Shown one piece after another: positions 8,243 to 16,857 of a stretch of DNA of 64,000 bases. The stretch is from Mesorhizobium sangaii (GTDB taxonomy: Bacteria; Pseudomonadota; Alphaproteobacteria; Rhizobiales; Rhizobiaceae), in NCBI RefSeq assembly GCF_014207355.1, contig NZ_JACHEF010000002.1:744001-808000 (forward strand), written 5' to 3'. Positions within the stretch are counted from its first letter, which is position 1, and every line of letters starts with the position of its first letter. The position numbers were made by a program, and so were the translations under genes. The notes beneath the pieces are model-generated. The model saw only the letters and a list, made by a program, of their open reading frames with translations, was not told the DNA's origin and ran no database searches.

Positions 8243-9261
8243 ACGCTGTTTCCGTACCGTCCGAACCGGAAGATGCCGCCACCGTCACCGAACTGGCGCG
8301 GCGCGCGCTCGCCCATTGGGGCATCCGCGACGGCGCGCCGGAACTGCTGAAATACCGCGAGAACGCGGTGTTTCGGGTCCGCTTGCCCGATGGGCAACCG
8401 GCAGCCATGCGAGTTCACCGGCTTGGCTACCATTCAGACGCCGCGCTGCGCTCGGAACTGCAATGGATGTCCTTCCTGCAATCGGCCGGCATCGCCACGC
8501 CGTCTCCGGTGGCGGCGCTGAGCGGCGACCTGTTCGTGCCGGTCGATACCGGCACATCGGGGCCGCCGCGCCAGGTCGATAGCCTCGGCTGGCTGGAAGG
8601 CCGCGCGCTCGGGGCGCGCGGCGTGCCGCTGGATTACACGCCCGAGCAGGCAAGGCAGGTCTTCACGGCGATCGGGCGAACCATCGCCCATATGCACAAT
8701 GTCACCGCCGCCTGGACGCCGCCCGCCGGCTTTACACGCCATGCCTGGGATTTCGACGGCTTCTTCGGCCCGGCCCCGACCTGGGGCCGCTTCGAGACCT
8801 CGCCATTCCTCGACGGCTCCCGCCGCGAGCTGGTTTTCCAGGCGCGGGACAAGGCTGTGAAGGCGCTGTCGCAGCATGAACGCAGCGCTCGCAATTTCGG
8901 CATCATCCATGCCGATCTGGTGCGCGAGAACGTGCTCGTCCATGACGGCGCGATCCGCATCATCGACTTCGACGATTGCGGCTATGGCTGGCACATGTAC
9001 GATCTTGCCGTCGCCCTCTACCAGAACCGCGAGGAGCCGATCTATCCGCTGATCGAGGCCGCCCTGCTCGACGGTTATCGGCTAGAGCGGGAACTGACGG
9101 CGCAGGACATCGCAGCACTGCCGCTGTTTTCAGCGTTGCGCGCCTTCGCCTTCCTCGGCTGGGTGCAGAGCCGCGTCGAAGGCGACATCACCAGGGATGT
9201 CGGCATGCGCATGTCTGTCATCGCAGCCGATGTGGTGATCGCCTATCTGCAGGGTGGCTGA
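8239..9261 (+). CDS. APH-fold small-molecule kinase (hydroxylysine-kinase-like)
   Basis: Protein of 340 residues with the aminoglycoside-phosphotransferase fold. The catalytic loop HADLVREN places Asp226 as base and Asn231 as metal ligand, and IIDFDDCG gives the second metal Asp243. The GTG start overlaps the phospho-lyase stop by four bases. By analogy with the animal hydroxylysine kinase (AGPHD1/HYKK) and its phospho-lyase partner, it may phosphorylate an amino-alcohol before elimination. In other bacteria the two activities can be fused in one protein. It ends the rightward operon; the next gene is convergent. An antibiotic-resistance role is unlikely given the context. Confidence 0.85.
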   Translation: MNAVSVPSEPEDAATVTELARRALAHWGIRDGAPELLKYRENAVFRVRLPDGQPAAMRVHRLGYHSDAALRSELQWMSFLQSAGIATPSPVAALSGDLFVPVDTGTSGPPRQVDSLGWLEGRALGARGVPLDYTPEQARQVFTAIGRTIAHMHNVTAAWTPPAGFTRHAWDFDGFFGPAPTWGRFETSPFLDGSRRELVFQARDKAVKALSQHERSARNFGIIHADLVRENVLVHDGAIRIIDFDDCGYGWHMYDLAVALYQNREEPIYPLIEAALLDGYRLERELTAQDIAALPLFSALRAFAFLGWVQSRVEGDITRDVGMRMSVIAADVVIAYLQGG

Positions 9262-9279
9262 CCGGCGCTGGCCGACCCG

Positions 9280-10080
9280 TCAGGCGAAGTGAATGCTGAC
9301 CGTGCCTGAATTGCCGAAATCGGCGACGATGGTGTCGCCGGGCCGCGCCTCGACCGGCCGCACGAACGATCCCGACAGCACCACTTCGCCGGCCGCGATC
9401 GACATGCCGTAGCGGGCGAGCCTATCCGCCAGCCAGGCAATGCCCATCGCCGGATGGTTGAGCACGCCGGCGCCAAGCCCGGTCTCCTCGACCTCGGCAT
9501 TGCGCGAGACGATGGCGCCGATCCAGCGCATGTCGGCTGCCTCGGGCCGCTGCGGCCGGCCGCCGATGACGATGCCGGCATTGGCGGCATTGTCGGAAAT
9601 CGTATCGAAGAAGGTGCGCGTCTTCTTCGTCTCCGCATTGACGCGCTCGATACGCGTGTCGAGGATCTCGAGCGCCGGCGTGATGTAGTCGGTGGCGTTG
9701 AGCACGTCGAAGATGGTCGCGCCCGGACCCTTCAACGGTGCCTTCATGACGAAGGCGATCTCGGCCTCGACGCGCGGCTGGATGAAGCGGCCGGCGGGAA
9801 TCGTCGCGCCGTCGTTAAAGAACATGTCGTCGAACAGCACGCCCGAATCCGGCGTATCGATGGCCAGCGCATATTGCATCGCCTTGGAGGTCAGTCCGAT
9901 CTTCCAGCCCTTCGGCTTCAGCCCGGCATCGATCTTGCGCGTCACCAGTGCGGTCTGCACGCGATAGGCGTCCTCGATCGTTGCCTCGGGAAAGTCGAGG
10001 CTGAGCAACCGGATCTGGCGGCGCGACCGCTCGGCTTCGAACAGCCGCGTGGCGGCGTCTTCCACTTGCTCGGGGGTCAT
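9280..10080 (-). CDS. hpaH: 2-oxohept-4-ene-1,7-dioate hydratase (HpaH)
   Basis: Hydratase of the meta-cleavage pathway, adding water to 2-oxohept-4-ene-1,7-dioate in homoprotocatechuate breakdown. It has 266 residues, matching HpaH and MhpD relatives. Metal-binding Glu residues are in [12 protein letters not shown] and [10 protein letters not shown], and the [11 protein letters not shown] segment is typical. The ATG at 10080 overlaps the stop of the upstream gene by four bases. It is the last gene of the leftward hpaF-E-D-G-H series. The related 2-oxopent-4-enoate hydratase function is less likely because all neighbours are hpa genes. Confidence 0.9.
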   Translation of the reverse strand: MTPEQVEDAATRLFEAERSRRQIRLLSLDFPEATIEDAYRVQTALVTRKIDAGLKPKGWKIGLTSKAMQYALAIDTPDSGVLFDDMFFNDGATIPAGRFIQPRVEAEIAFVMKAPLKGPGATIFDVLNATDYITPALEILDTRIERVNAETKKTRTFFDTISDNAANAGIVIGGRPQRPEAADMRWIGAIVSRNAEVEETGLGAGVLNHPAMGIAWLADRLARYGMSIAAGEVVLSGSFVRPVEARPGDTIVADFGNSGTVSIHFA

Positions 10081-10949
10081 GGTGCTGCCTCGTCTACGAC
10101 GCCGTTCTTGAGCACGCCGATGCCTTCGGCCTCCACTTCGATCACATCGCCCGGCTTCAGCCAGATCGGCGGTTCGAAGCGGGCGCCGGCACCCGTCGGC
10201 GTGCCGGTGACGATGATATCGCCGGGCACCAGCGTGGTGAAGGTCGAGATATAGGCGATGATCTTGCGGAAAGAGAAGATCATCCGGCTCGTGCGGTCCT
10301 GCTGGCGCAGCTCGCCATTGACACGGGTGGTCAGCGCGATGTCGGCGATCTGCGCCTCATCCGTGAACGGCACCAGCCACGGGCCAATCGAGCCGCTGCG
10401 GTCGAAATTCTTGCCTTGCGTGACGTTGAACTTGGCATGCCGCACCCAGTCGCGGATGGTGCCCTCGTTGCACAGCGACAGCGCCGCGATCTGCCCGAGT
10501 GCGTCGGCCTCGGTAATGCGCCGGCCGGCCTTGCCGATGACGATGACGACCTCGCCCTCATAGTCGAGCTGCGGCGAGTCCGGCGGCCGCACCAGCGGCG
10601 CGCCATGGCCGACGAACGAGCGGGGAAAGCGGACGAACAGCGACGGATTCGAGGGTGCCGCCTGGCCGTCCTTGTACTCCTCGTTGCGGTCGGGATAGTT
10701 GACGCCGACGCAGATGATCTTTTCCGGTGACGGGATCGGGATGTCATAGCCGATGGCGTCGAGCGGGAAATCTTCGGCGAAGGCGTCCGCCTCTTCCGCC
10801 AGCCGCCGCAAGGCGCCGGCCTCGATCACTTCGCGCAGCGTCGGCCACTGGCTGTAGCGGGCCGACAGGTCGACGACGCCGTTGCCGGTAATCGCGCCAT
10901 AGCGCGCCTTGCCGCCGACGGTGAAGGTGGCCAGCCGTGCGGGACTCAT
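10077..10949 (-). CDS. hpaG: FAH-family decarboxylase/isomerase (HpaG-like)
   Basis: Fumarylacetoacetate-hydrolase-family enzyme of 290 residues. In the homoprotocatechuate pathway the HpaG step decarboxylates and isomerises 5-oxopent-3-ene-1,2,5-tricarboxylate. The metal-ligand motif LDYEGEVVIVIG, the IICVGVNYPDRNEE opening of the fold and the GDIIVTGTPTG strand are all present. The enterobacterial HpaG carries two FAH domains in one chain, whereas this has one, so it may need a second subunit or act on its own. It shares a four-base overlap with hpaH. About 245 bp carrying a palindromic repeat separates it from hpaD, so it may have its own promoter. Confidence 0.85.
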   Translation of the reverse strand: MSPARLATFTVGGKARYGAITGNGVVDLSARYSQWPTLREVIEAGALRRLAEEADAFAEDFPLDAIGYDIPIPSPEKIICVGVNYPDRNEEYKDGQAAPSNPSLFVRFPRSFVGHGAPLVRPPDSPQLDYEGEVVIVIGKAGRRITEADALGQIAALSLCNEGTIRDWVRHAKFNVTQGKNFDRSGSIGPWLVPFTDEAQIADIALTTRVNGELRQQDRTSRMIFSFRKIIAYISTFTTLVPGDIIVTGTPTGAGARFEPPIWLKPGDVIEVEAEGIGVLKNGVVDEAAP

Positions 10950-11003
10950 GCGGCATCTCCGCCGTTGGTCTTACTGAATGCGAGCGAGGTTGATGCTCTA
11001 CGG

Positions 11004-11162
11004 CGCCCCCCTCTGTCCTGCCGGACATCTCCCCCTCTTGGGGGGAGATTGGCAGTTCGTACGGCTGCCGCCCTTCTTGCAGCGTTGAAAATTGGCGAAG
11101 GCAGAGGTGACATCCAATCTCCCCCCTTGAGGGGGAGATGTCCGGCAGGACAGAGGGGGGCG
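11004..11162. repeat. Intergenic palindromic repeat, copy 1
   Basis: Two near-perfect 49-bp inverted arms (11004-11052 and 11114-11162) start and end with GCCCCCCTCTGTCCTG or its complement. They flank a 61-bp centre containing CTTCTTGCAGCG and TTGGCGAAGG. Each arm also folds on itself (TCTCCCCC/GGGGGAGA). The centre and the C-rich ends match the element at 22608-22780, so they are one family. It resembles rhizobial intergenic mosaic/palindromic elements. It lies between hpaG and hpaD and could form a transcript hairpin. Confidence 0.85.
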
Positions 11163-11193
11163 CGAAGGAACGCTGTCATCAACCAAGAATCCC

Positions 11194-12174
11194 TCAAGGC
11201 GCGATGATCGGCGAAGCCGTCAGATCCGGCTGGCGGGCCGCAACCCCAGCGAAGACGCTGCCTTCCTCGAACCAGCTCTTCGGTGCCGGCGCCCCCCACA
11301 GCGTCTGTCGCTGCGGGTCCTTGAGGTCCCATTTGATCGGCTCGAGGTCCGGGTCGACCGTCTGGTAGTCCGAGCAGTAGATCTCGATGCGGTGATTGTC
11401 CGGATCTCTGATATAGAGGAAGAAGGCATTGGAAATGCCATGCCGGCCGGGGCCGCGTTCGATGTTCGGCAGGTAGCCGGTCGTCGCCATCAGATCGAGC
11501 AGGTCGATGATATTGAGCGGCGTCGGCACCCAGAAGGCGACATGATGCAGGCGCGGCCCGATGCCGTTGGTGAAGGCGATGTCGTGGACACCGCCCTTGC
11601 GGTGCGTCCACGCCGCCCACAGCTTTCCGGTTGCAGCATCCTCGGTGTATTCGGTGACGCGGAAACCGAGCTCGTTGTAGAAGGCGACGGACTCGTCGAC
11701 ATTGGGCGAGAAACAATTGAAGTGATCGATGCGCAGCGGCTTGACGCCGTGATAGAGCGCATATTTCTGATGGATAGGCGGCAGCCGCTCCATCTGAGCG
11801 TAGAATTCGAGCGGTATGCCGTGCGGATCGCGGGTGCTGAAGGTGCGTGACTGGTAGGGCCGCTCGACCCATTCCACCGGCAGGCCTTTTCTCTCGAAAA
11901 AGTGCTCGGCCTTGTCGAGATCCTCCTCGGAAAACAGCTTGAAGCCGAGGTCGCGCGCTTCGGCGGTAGCGGCCTTCTTCAGCACGATGCAATGATGCCC
12001 GCGCTCCTCCAATGCCCTGAGATAGATCGAGTCCGATGTCTCGTCGGTCACCTGCAGGCCGAGCGTGTCGACATAGAAGGCGCGGGACCTGGCGAGGTCG
12101 GTCACGGCCAGCTCGACATGACTGAGGCGCACGATGTTGAATTCAGGGTAGAGATTGGGCTTGGGCAAGGGCAT
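11194..12174 (-). CDS. hpaD: 3,4-dihydroxyphenylacetate 2,3-dioxygenase (HpaD)
   Basis: Extradiol ring-cleavage dioxygenase of 326 residues built of two VOC (glyoxalase-fold) modules, about residues 15-130 and 145-270. The Fe(II) ligands are readable in the second module: His151 in IDHFNCF, His210 or 211 in RLHHVAFW, and Glu264 in HRIEIYC. Spacing fits the homoprotocatechuate dioxygenases of the type-I extradiol class. It opens homoprotocatechuate to 5-carboxymethyl-2-hydroxymuconate semialdehyde, the substrate of the neighbouring HpaE. It follows hpaE by 14 nt on the same strand and is clearly co-transcribed. Confidence 0.93.
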   Translation of the reverse strand: MPLPKPNLYPEFNIVRLSHVELAVTDLARSRAFYVDTLGLQVTDETSDSIYLRALEERGHHCIVLKKAATAEARDLGFKLFSEEDLDKAEHFFERKGLPVEWVERPYQSRTFSTRDPHGIPLEFYAQMERLPPIHQKYALYHGVKPLRIDHFNCFSPNVDESVAFYNELGFRVTEYTEDAATGKLWAAWTHRKGGVHDIAFTNGIGPRLHHVAFWVPTPLNIIDLLDLMATTGYLPNIERGPGRHGISNAFFLYIRDPDNHRIEIYCSDYQTVDPDLEPIKWDLKDPQRQTLWGAPAPKSWFEEGSVFAGVAARQPDLTASPIIAP

Positions 12175-12188
12175 TTGATTTCCTCTGA

Positions 12189-13706
12189 TCAGCCGCCGAG
12201 TTTCTGGATCGCGTGCGCGGTCGTGGCGAAGGCTATGTTCTTCGTCTCCATGTAGAAGTCGAAGGAATGGTCGCCACCGTCGCGGCCGATGCCGGAATTC
12301 TTGACGCCGCCGAACGGCGTCGGCAAATGGCGCACATTCTCGGAATTGACCCAGATCATGCCGGCATCGAGCGCTTCGGTGAAGCGGAAGGCTCTGACAA
12401 CGTCCGATGTCCAGAGATAGCCGGTCAGGCCGTATTGCGTGTCGTTGGCGAGCGCCAGCGCATGCGCCTCGTCCTTGAAGGAAATGGCGGTCAGCACCGG
12501 CCCGAAGATCTCTTCCTGGGCAATGCGCATCCTGTTGGTGGCGCCGACGAACAATGTCGGGCTGACATAGCAGCCGCCACCCGGACCGGCGAACTTGCCA
12601 CCGCCGGCGGCGACCACCGCGCCTTCCGATTTGCCTATGTCGATATAGGAGAGCACCTTTTCCTCATGCACCGGATGGATCAGCGGGCCGACCACCGTTG
12701 CGGGGTCCAGGGGATGGCCGATTGTGATGCGCTTTGCCTTCTCGGCCACCATATCGGTGAATTTATCGTAGACCGAGGCTTCGACCAGCAGGCGTGACGA
12801 GGAGGTGCAGCGCTCGCCGTTCAGCGAATAGATCATGAAGACGGCGGCGTCGGCGGCGCGCTCCAGGTCGGCATCGGCGAAGACGATCACCGGATTCTTG
12901 CCGCCAAGCTCGAAATGCACGCGCTTCAGAGTGTCGGCACCCTGCTTCATGATCATCGAGCCGGTGCGGCTCTCACCAACGAAGCCGATCGCCTTGATGT
13001 CGGGATGCTCGGTCAGCGCCTTGCCGGCATGCTCGCCAAGGCCGTTGACGAGATTCCACACACCTTTGGGCAGGCCGGCCTCTTCGGCGATCTCGACCAG
13101 CAAGCGGGCGGTCAACGGCGAAAATTCAGCCGGCTTATGAAGCACGGTGCAGCCGGCGGCCAGTGCCGGCGCGATCTTCCAGGTCGACAGCATGAACGGC
13201 GTGTTCCACGGCGTGATGATGCCGACCGGGCCGATCGGCACCCGCGTGGTCATATTGACCTGGCCTGTGGTCCGCAGCGTCTCGCCATCGCGCGCCTCGG
13301 GCGCACGGTCGGCAAAGAAGCGGAAATTCTCGGCGCCCCGCAACGCCGCCTTGGCCATGAACTTCAGCGCCTGGCCGGTGTCCATGCATTCGACCAAGGC
13401 GATCTCCTCGGCGCGTGCCTCGATCGCGTCGGCGATTTTGTGCAGCAGCTTCTTGCGCGCTTCGCCGGGCATCGCGGCCCAGGCCGGAAACGCCGCCTTC
13501 GCCGCCTTGGCGGCGCGGTCGATGTCGGCGGCATTGCCGCGCGCGACTTTGGCGAGCGGCTTGAGGTCGACCGGCGACAGCGTTTCGAACGTCGCGCCGT
13601 CCAGCGCCGGCACCGCTTCGCCGCCGATCTGGTTCAGCACGCCATCGCGCTTGAACCGGGCCAGATAGGCCGCGGCCTTCTTCAGATTGCCTTGCAGGTC
13701 GGACAT
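12189..13706 (-). CDS. hpaE: 5-carboxymethyl-2-hydroxymuconate semialdehyde dehydrogenase (HpaE)
   Basis: NAD-dependent aldehyde dehydrogenase of 505 residues, full family length. The general base is Glu266 in HFELGGKNPV and the nucleophile is Cys300 in NGERCTSSSR. The nucleotide-site motif PWNTPF is present at about 167-171. It oxidises the ring-cleavage product of HpaD. The ATG at 13706 has GGAAGG 5 nt upstream; a GTG five codons earlier is less well placed. The gap to the hpaF stop is 11 nt. It is distantly related to the dehydrogenase at the left window edge, which shares the fold but not close sequence. Confidence 0.93.
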   Translation of the reverse strand: MSDLQGNLKKAAAYLARFKRDGVLNQIGGEAVPALDGATFETLSPVDLKPLAKVARGNAADIDRAAKAAKAAFPAWAAMPGEARKKLLHKIADAIEARAEEIALVECMDTGQALKFMAKAALRGAENFRFFADRAPEARDGETLRTTGQVNMTTRVPIGPVGIITPWNTPFMLSTWKIAPALAAGCTVLHKPAEFSPLTARLLVEIAEEAGLPKGVWNLVNGLGEHAGKALTEHPDIKAIGFVGESRTGSMIMKQGADTLKRVHFELGGKNPVIVFADADLERAADAAVFMIYSLNGERCTSSSRLLVEASVYDKFTDMVAEKAKRITIGHPLDPATVVGPLIHPVHEEKVLSYIDIGKSEGAVVAAGGGKFAGPGGGCYVSPTLFVGATNRMRIAQEEIFGPVLTAISFKDEAHALALANDTQYGLTGYLWTSDVVRAFRFTEALDAGMIWVNSENVRHLPTPFGGVKNSGIGRDGGDHSFDFYMETKNIAFATTAHAIQKLGG

Positions 13707-13717
13707 ATCACCTTCCG

Positions 13718-14104
13718 TCACTTGCCGCGCAGTCGCGGGTGGATTGCGTTCTTCTTCCAGCTCAGCACCGGGTCGATTTCCCGGATCTCGAGCGACAGGG
13801 CGAAATGCGGCGTCGCGAACAGCGCGGCAAGGTGTCCGCTCACCGCCGCGAAGACGGCTTCGCCGGTCCGCTTCTTTTCCTCCGCGCTGCGCCCGATTCC
13901 GATGCGAAACGACATGTCGAGGAAGGCGTTTTCCGGCAGCCTGTCGGCCACCGCATAGGCATCAGTGCGAAACGCCCGCACCCGCACGGCGCCGGTTTCG
14001 AACAGCCCGGTGTCCAGCACGGTGCGCAACACCAGCGCGCACAATTCGCCCATATCGACCTTGGCATCGAGATTGGCCGAATACTCGATGGAGAAGTGCG
14101 GCAC
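13718..14104 (-). CDS. hpaF: 5-carboxymethyl-2-hydroxymuconate delta-isomerase (HpaF)
   Basis: Small isomerase of the tautomerase superfamily, 128 residues, equal to HpaF of enteric bacteria. The N-terminus reads PHFSIEYSANL after the initiator, so Pro2 would be the catalytic N-terminal base. It converts 5-carboxymethyl-2-hydroxymuconate to its oxo isomer. The GTG at 14104 is chosen because it exposes that Pro and has GGGGAG about 10 nt upstream; the open frame extends further only into the regulatory gap. It is the first gene of the leftward operon, facing hpaR across a palindrome. Confidence 0.9.
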   Translation of the reverse strand: MPHFSIEYSANLDAKVDMGELCALVLRTVLDTGLFETGAVRVRAFRTDAYAVADRLPENAFLDMSFRIGIGRSAEEKKRTGEAVFAAVSGHLAALFATPHFALSLEIREIDPVLSWKKNAIHPRLRGK

Positions 14105-14135
14105 TGCGTTTCGCTCCCCAATCACTTGCCTTGCT

Positions 14136-14155
14136 GTAGTTAACGCGTTAATTAC
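14136..14155. promoter_or_regulatory. Candidate HpaR operator (centre TTAACGCGTTAA)
   Basis: A perfect 12-bp palindrome, extended to 18 of 20 symmetric bases, lies between hpaF and hpaR. MarR repressors usually bind such A/T-flanked palindromes over their divergent promoters, and HpaR is known to repress the meta-cleavage operon. Binding here is inferred. Confidence 0.6.
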
Positions 14156-14293
14156 ATGCGGCACCCGTGAAGTCAAGTCTTGCATCGGGCTTGGCGCAAC
14201 GATACGGGATGGCTGAAACGGGCTTTCGGTGGGCGGATTCGGCTGAATGAAGGCCTGTTTTCGATCGCAAGCCAGCGTGGGAGGCTCTTTTTC

Positions 14294-14722
14294 TTGCTGC
14301 CTGAAAACACCCGTCGGTCCCTGCCAATGGCGCTCCTGCATGCCCGCGAAGTGGTGATGGCGCGGTTTCGTCCTATGCTCGCGGCCCACGATGTGACCGA
14401 ACAGCAATGGCGCGTGCTGCGCGTGCTGAGCGAGGCCGGCCCGGTAGAGGCGACGGAGCTTGCCGATCGCGCATCGGTGTTGCCGCCCAGCCTGACGCGC
14501 ATCATCAAGGCACTCGAGGGGCGCAGATTCATCACCCGTAGCAAGGCGGAAGGCGACGGCCGCCGCGTCGTGCTGACCATCGCCCCGGCCGGTTCCGCCC
14601 TGATCGATGCTCTCTCGCCCGAGCGTCGCGTCATCTATGACGACATCGAACAGCGCTTCGGCCACGATAGGTTGGAGCAGTTGCTAGATCTCCTGGAAAA
14701 CCTCATCGACGGCGAAAGTTGA
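14294..14722 (+). CDS. hpaR: MarR-family repressor of homoprotocatechuate operon (HpaR)
   Basis: MarR-type winged-helix regulator of 142 residues. The N-terminus RRSLPMALLHAREVVMARFRP is characteristic of HpaR, followed by the DNA-binding part with TEQQWRVLRVL, SVLPPSLTRIIKALE and a DGRRVVLTIA wing. A TTG start at 14294 is proposed because GGGAGG lies 9 nt upstream; the ATG-started frame at 14180 would add 38 residues that overlap the operator region and do not look like protein. It is divergent from hpaF and probably senses 4-hydroxyphenylacetate or homoprotocatechuate, relieving repression of hpaFEDGH. Confidence 0.88.
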   Translation: MLPENTRRSLPMALLHAREVVMARFRPMLAAHDVTEQQWRVLRVLSEAGPVEATELADRASVLPPSLTRIIKALEGRRFITRSKAEGDGRRVVLTIAPAGSALIDALSPERRVIYDDIEQRFGHDRLEQLLDLLENLIDGES

Positions 14723-14751
14723 CCGCTCGGTCCGGGTAGTTTCGCTCGGGC

Positions 14752-15261
14752 TCAGCCGCCAAAGCTGCCAAGCCGCGTCGGCTGCGTATAGTTGCGGTCG
14801 ACATAGAGCAGCGCCGAGCCGCCGCTGCCATGCCGGACATCGATGACGCGGCCGATCATGACATTGTGCGTGCCGACGATATGCACGTCCTCGATCTCGC
14901 AATCGAAATTGACGATCGCATCCGACAGCGCCGGCGTACCGGAGGTCAGCGTCTGCCAACGTGCCGCCGAGTAGCGGGCTTCCATGTCCCTGGTGGCGCC
15001 GGCGAACTTTCCCGCCAGATGCATGTGGTCATGGGTCAGCACGTTGACGCAGAAGCGCCGGTTGGACAGGAACATGGCGGCCTGCGTCGAGCGGCCATTC
15101 ATGCACACCAGCAGCGTCGGCGGTTCGTCGGAGACGCTGCACATGGCGGTGGCGGTGAAGCCGCCGCGTCCGGCCGGGCCGTCTGTGGTGACGATGTTGA
15201 CCGGCGCGCAGACCCTCGCCATGGCGTCGCGGAAATCGGCTTTCGAAATCTGCGTGGCCAT
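14752..15261 (-). CDS. hpaC: Flavin reductase of 4-hydroxyphenylacetate 3-monooxygenase (HpaC)
   Basis: Small component of the two-component monooxygenase. It reduces free flavin with NADH and hands FADH2 to HpaB. It has 169 residues with the flavin-reductase-domain pattern: NIVTTDGPAGRGGFTATAM, SVSDEPPTLLVCMN, FCVNVLTHDH and a C-terminal LLYVDRNY strand. The start is 6 nt after the hpaB stop, so the two are co-transcribed. It is convergent with hpaR; 29 bp separate the stops. Confidence 0.92.
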   Translation of the reverse strand: MATQISKADFRDAMARVCAPVNIVTTDGPAGRGGFTATAMCSVSDEPPTLLVCMNGRSTQAAMFLSNRRFCVNVLTHDHMHLAGKFAGATRDMEARYSAARWQTLTSGTPALSDAIVNFDCEIEDVHIVGTHNVMIGRVIDVRHGSGGSALLYVDRNYTQPTRLGSFGG

Positions 15262-15267
15262 CCGGGT

Positions 15268-16812
15268 TCACTCAGCCGACGAAGCAAGCGGATTGAACCA
15301 GGTGTCGCCGGTCCAGCCGTTCTCGTCATAGTCGGCCATGCAGGTGTCGACCAGCTCTTCCATCGCCTTCAGCCGCCCGCCGCGTTCGGCGCCCTTCAGC
15401 ACCTGCAGCCGCACCTCCTCCGGCGCCCCGGCATAGTTGAGCTCGTAGAGCGCGTGGCGGCCGCCGAACTCGGTGCCGGTCGCGTCCCACAACAGCTTCA
15501 TGATCTTGATGCGCTCGATGTGGCCCATGTCGTTGGAGCCGCGCACATATTGCGCCAGATATTTGTCGATCTCGGGATTGTTGAAGTCGCGCACCGACGA
15601 CGGCAGGTAGATCAGCCCCGAGGCGATCACCCGACGCACGGTGTCGATGACGCGCGGGTAGGCTTCCGACATGAAGGTCCGGTAGGCGAGGGCCGCTTCC
15701 AGGTTGGGCAGGACCGCGCCGTTCGCCCACGGGATCGGATTGTAGGCCATGGCATTGGAAAAGCTCCAGAACATATGCCGCAGCGCGATGACCTCGCCAA
15801 GCGCTGCCTGGTTGCCGCGGAAGGCGTCGCCGCCGGTGGCGCGCAGCGCCTTTGCCAGCAGGCCGGCGAGGAAGTCGAGCTTGACGGCGAAGCGCGTGCA
15901 GCCCTGGAAGCAATAGCCGTGCATGAAGCCGGAAGCCGGATGGAACGACAGGATTTTCTGCGCGTCGCGCAGCACCAGCACGTCCTCCCAGGGGATGAAG
16001 ACATTGTCGAGCACCAGGATCGCGTCGTTCTCGTCGAAGCGTGACGACAACGGATAGTCGAAGGGTGCCGCCACCGTATTAGCCGTCTGCTCGTAGGAGA
16101 CGCGGCAGAACATCTTTATCCCCGGTGCATTCATCGGCACGATGAACATCACCGACAGCGACGGATCCTCGGTGACCGTCGCCGAGCCCTGCGCGAGGAA
16201 ATTATAGTGGGTCAGCGCCGAGGACGTCGCCACTACCTTGGCGCCGGACACGGTGATGCCGGCGTCGGTTTCCCCAGTGATGTGGACGAAGACGTCCGTC
16301 ACCTGTTCGGCCGGCTTGTGGCGGTCGATCGGCGGATTGACGATGGCGTGGTTCATGAACAGCGCCGCTTCCTGGGCACGTCTATGCCAGGACAGCGCGT
16401 TGTCCTTGAACGGCCCATACCAGTCGGCATTGGCGCCAAGCGTGTTCATCAGCGCCGCCTTGTAGTCGGGCGTGCGCCCCATCCAGCCATAGGACATGCG
16501 TGACCACTGGGCGATCGCTGCCTGCTGGGCGACAAGCTCGGCGGAGGATTTGGCGACGCGGAAATATTTGTGGGTGTAGCCGCCCGAACCGGTGTCGGTC
16601 GGCGAGGTCAGCGCGTCTTGCTGCTTGGTGTCATGCAGCGCATCATAAAGGCGCGCCAGCGACCGCGCCGAATTGCGCATCGCCGGATGCGTGGTGACAT
16701 CGGCGATGCGTTCGCCGTTGATGTACACCTCGCGGCCGTCGCGCAGGCTCGCCAGATATTCGGCCCCGGTGAACGGACGCCGCTTGTCGGCACGGAAGTC
16801 TTCTGAGCGCAT
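15268..16812 (-). CDS. hpaB: 4-hydroxyphenylacetate 3-monooxygenase, oxygenase component (HpaB)
   Basis: FADH2-dependent hydroxylase of 514 residues that converts 4-hydroxyphenylacetate to homoprotocatechuate, the substrate of HpaD. It belongs to the HpaB/acyl-CoA-dehydrogenase-like fold. Typical segments are SLRDGREVYINGERI at the N-terminus, SYGWMGRTPDYKAA, TDVFVHITGETDAGI, ILVLDNVFIPWEDVLV, and YLAQYVRGSNDMGHIERIK near the C-terminus. The ATG at 16812 has GGAGG 8 nt upstream. The frame stays open much further but into the divergent hpaA gene, so the longer form is rejected. hpaC follows directly. Confidence 0.95.
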   Translation of the reverse strand: MRSEDFRADKRRPFTGAEYLASLRDGREVYINGERIADVTTHPAMRNSARSLARLYDALHDTKQQDALTSPTDTGSGGYTHKYFRVAKSSAELVAQQAAIAQWSRMSYGWMGRTPDYKAALMNTLGANADWYGPFKDNALSWHRRAQEAALFMNHAIVNPPIDRHKPAEQVTDVFVHITGETDAGITVSGAKVVATSSALTHYNFLAQGSATVTEDPSLSVMFIVPMNAPGIKMFCRVSYEQTANTVAAPFDYPLSSRFDENDAILVLDNVFIPWEDVLVLRDAQKILSFHPASGFMHGYCFQGCTRFAVKLDFLAGLLAKALRATGGDAFRGNQAALGEVIALRHMFWSFSNAMAYNPIPWANGAVLPNLEAALAYRTFMSEAYPRVIDTVRRVIASGLIYLPSSVRDFNNPEIDKYLAQYVRGSNDMGHIERIKIMKLLWDATGTEFGGRHALYELNYAGAPEEVRLQVLKGAERGGRLKAMEELVDTCMADYDENGWTGDTWFNPLASSAE

Positions 16813-16857
16813 GATGTTCCTCCACTTGCGGTGACGACTATAGCGCCCCGGCCGGGG

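Noticed and set aside
16846..16857. CCCCGGCCGGGG palindrome as operator
   Set aside because: All-GC palindromes are expected by chance in this genome; the adjacent ATCGGTT/AACCGAT dyad is a better candidate.
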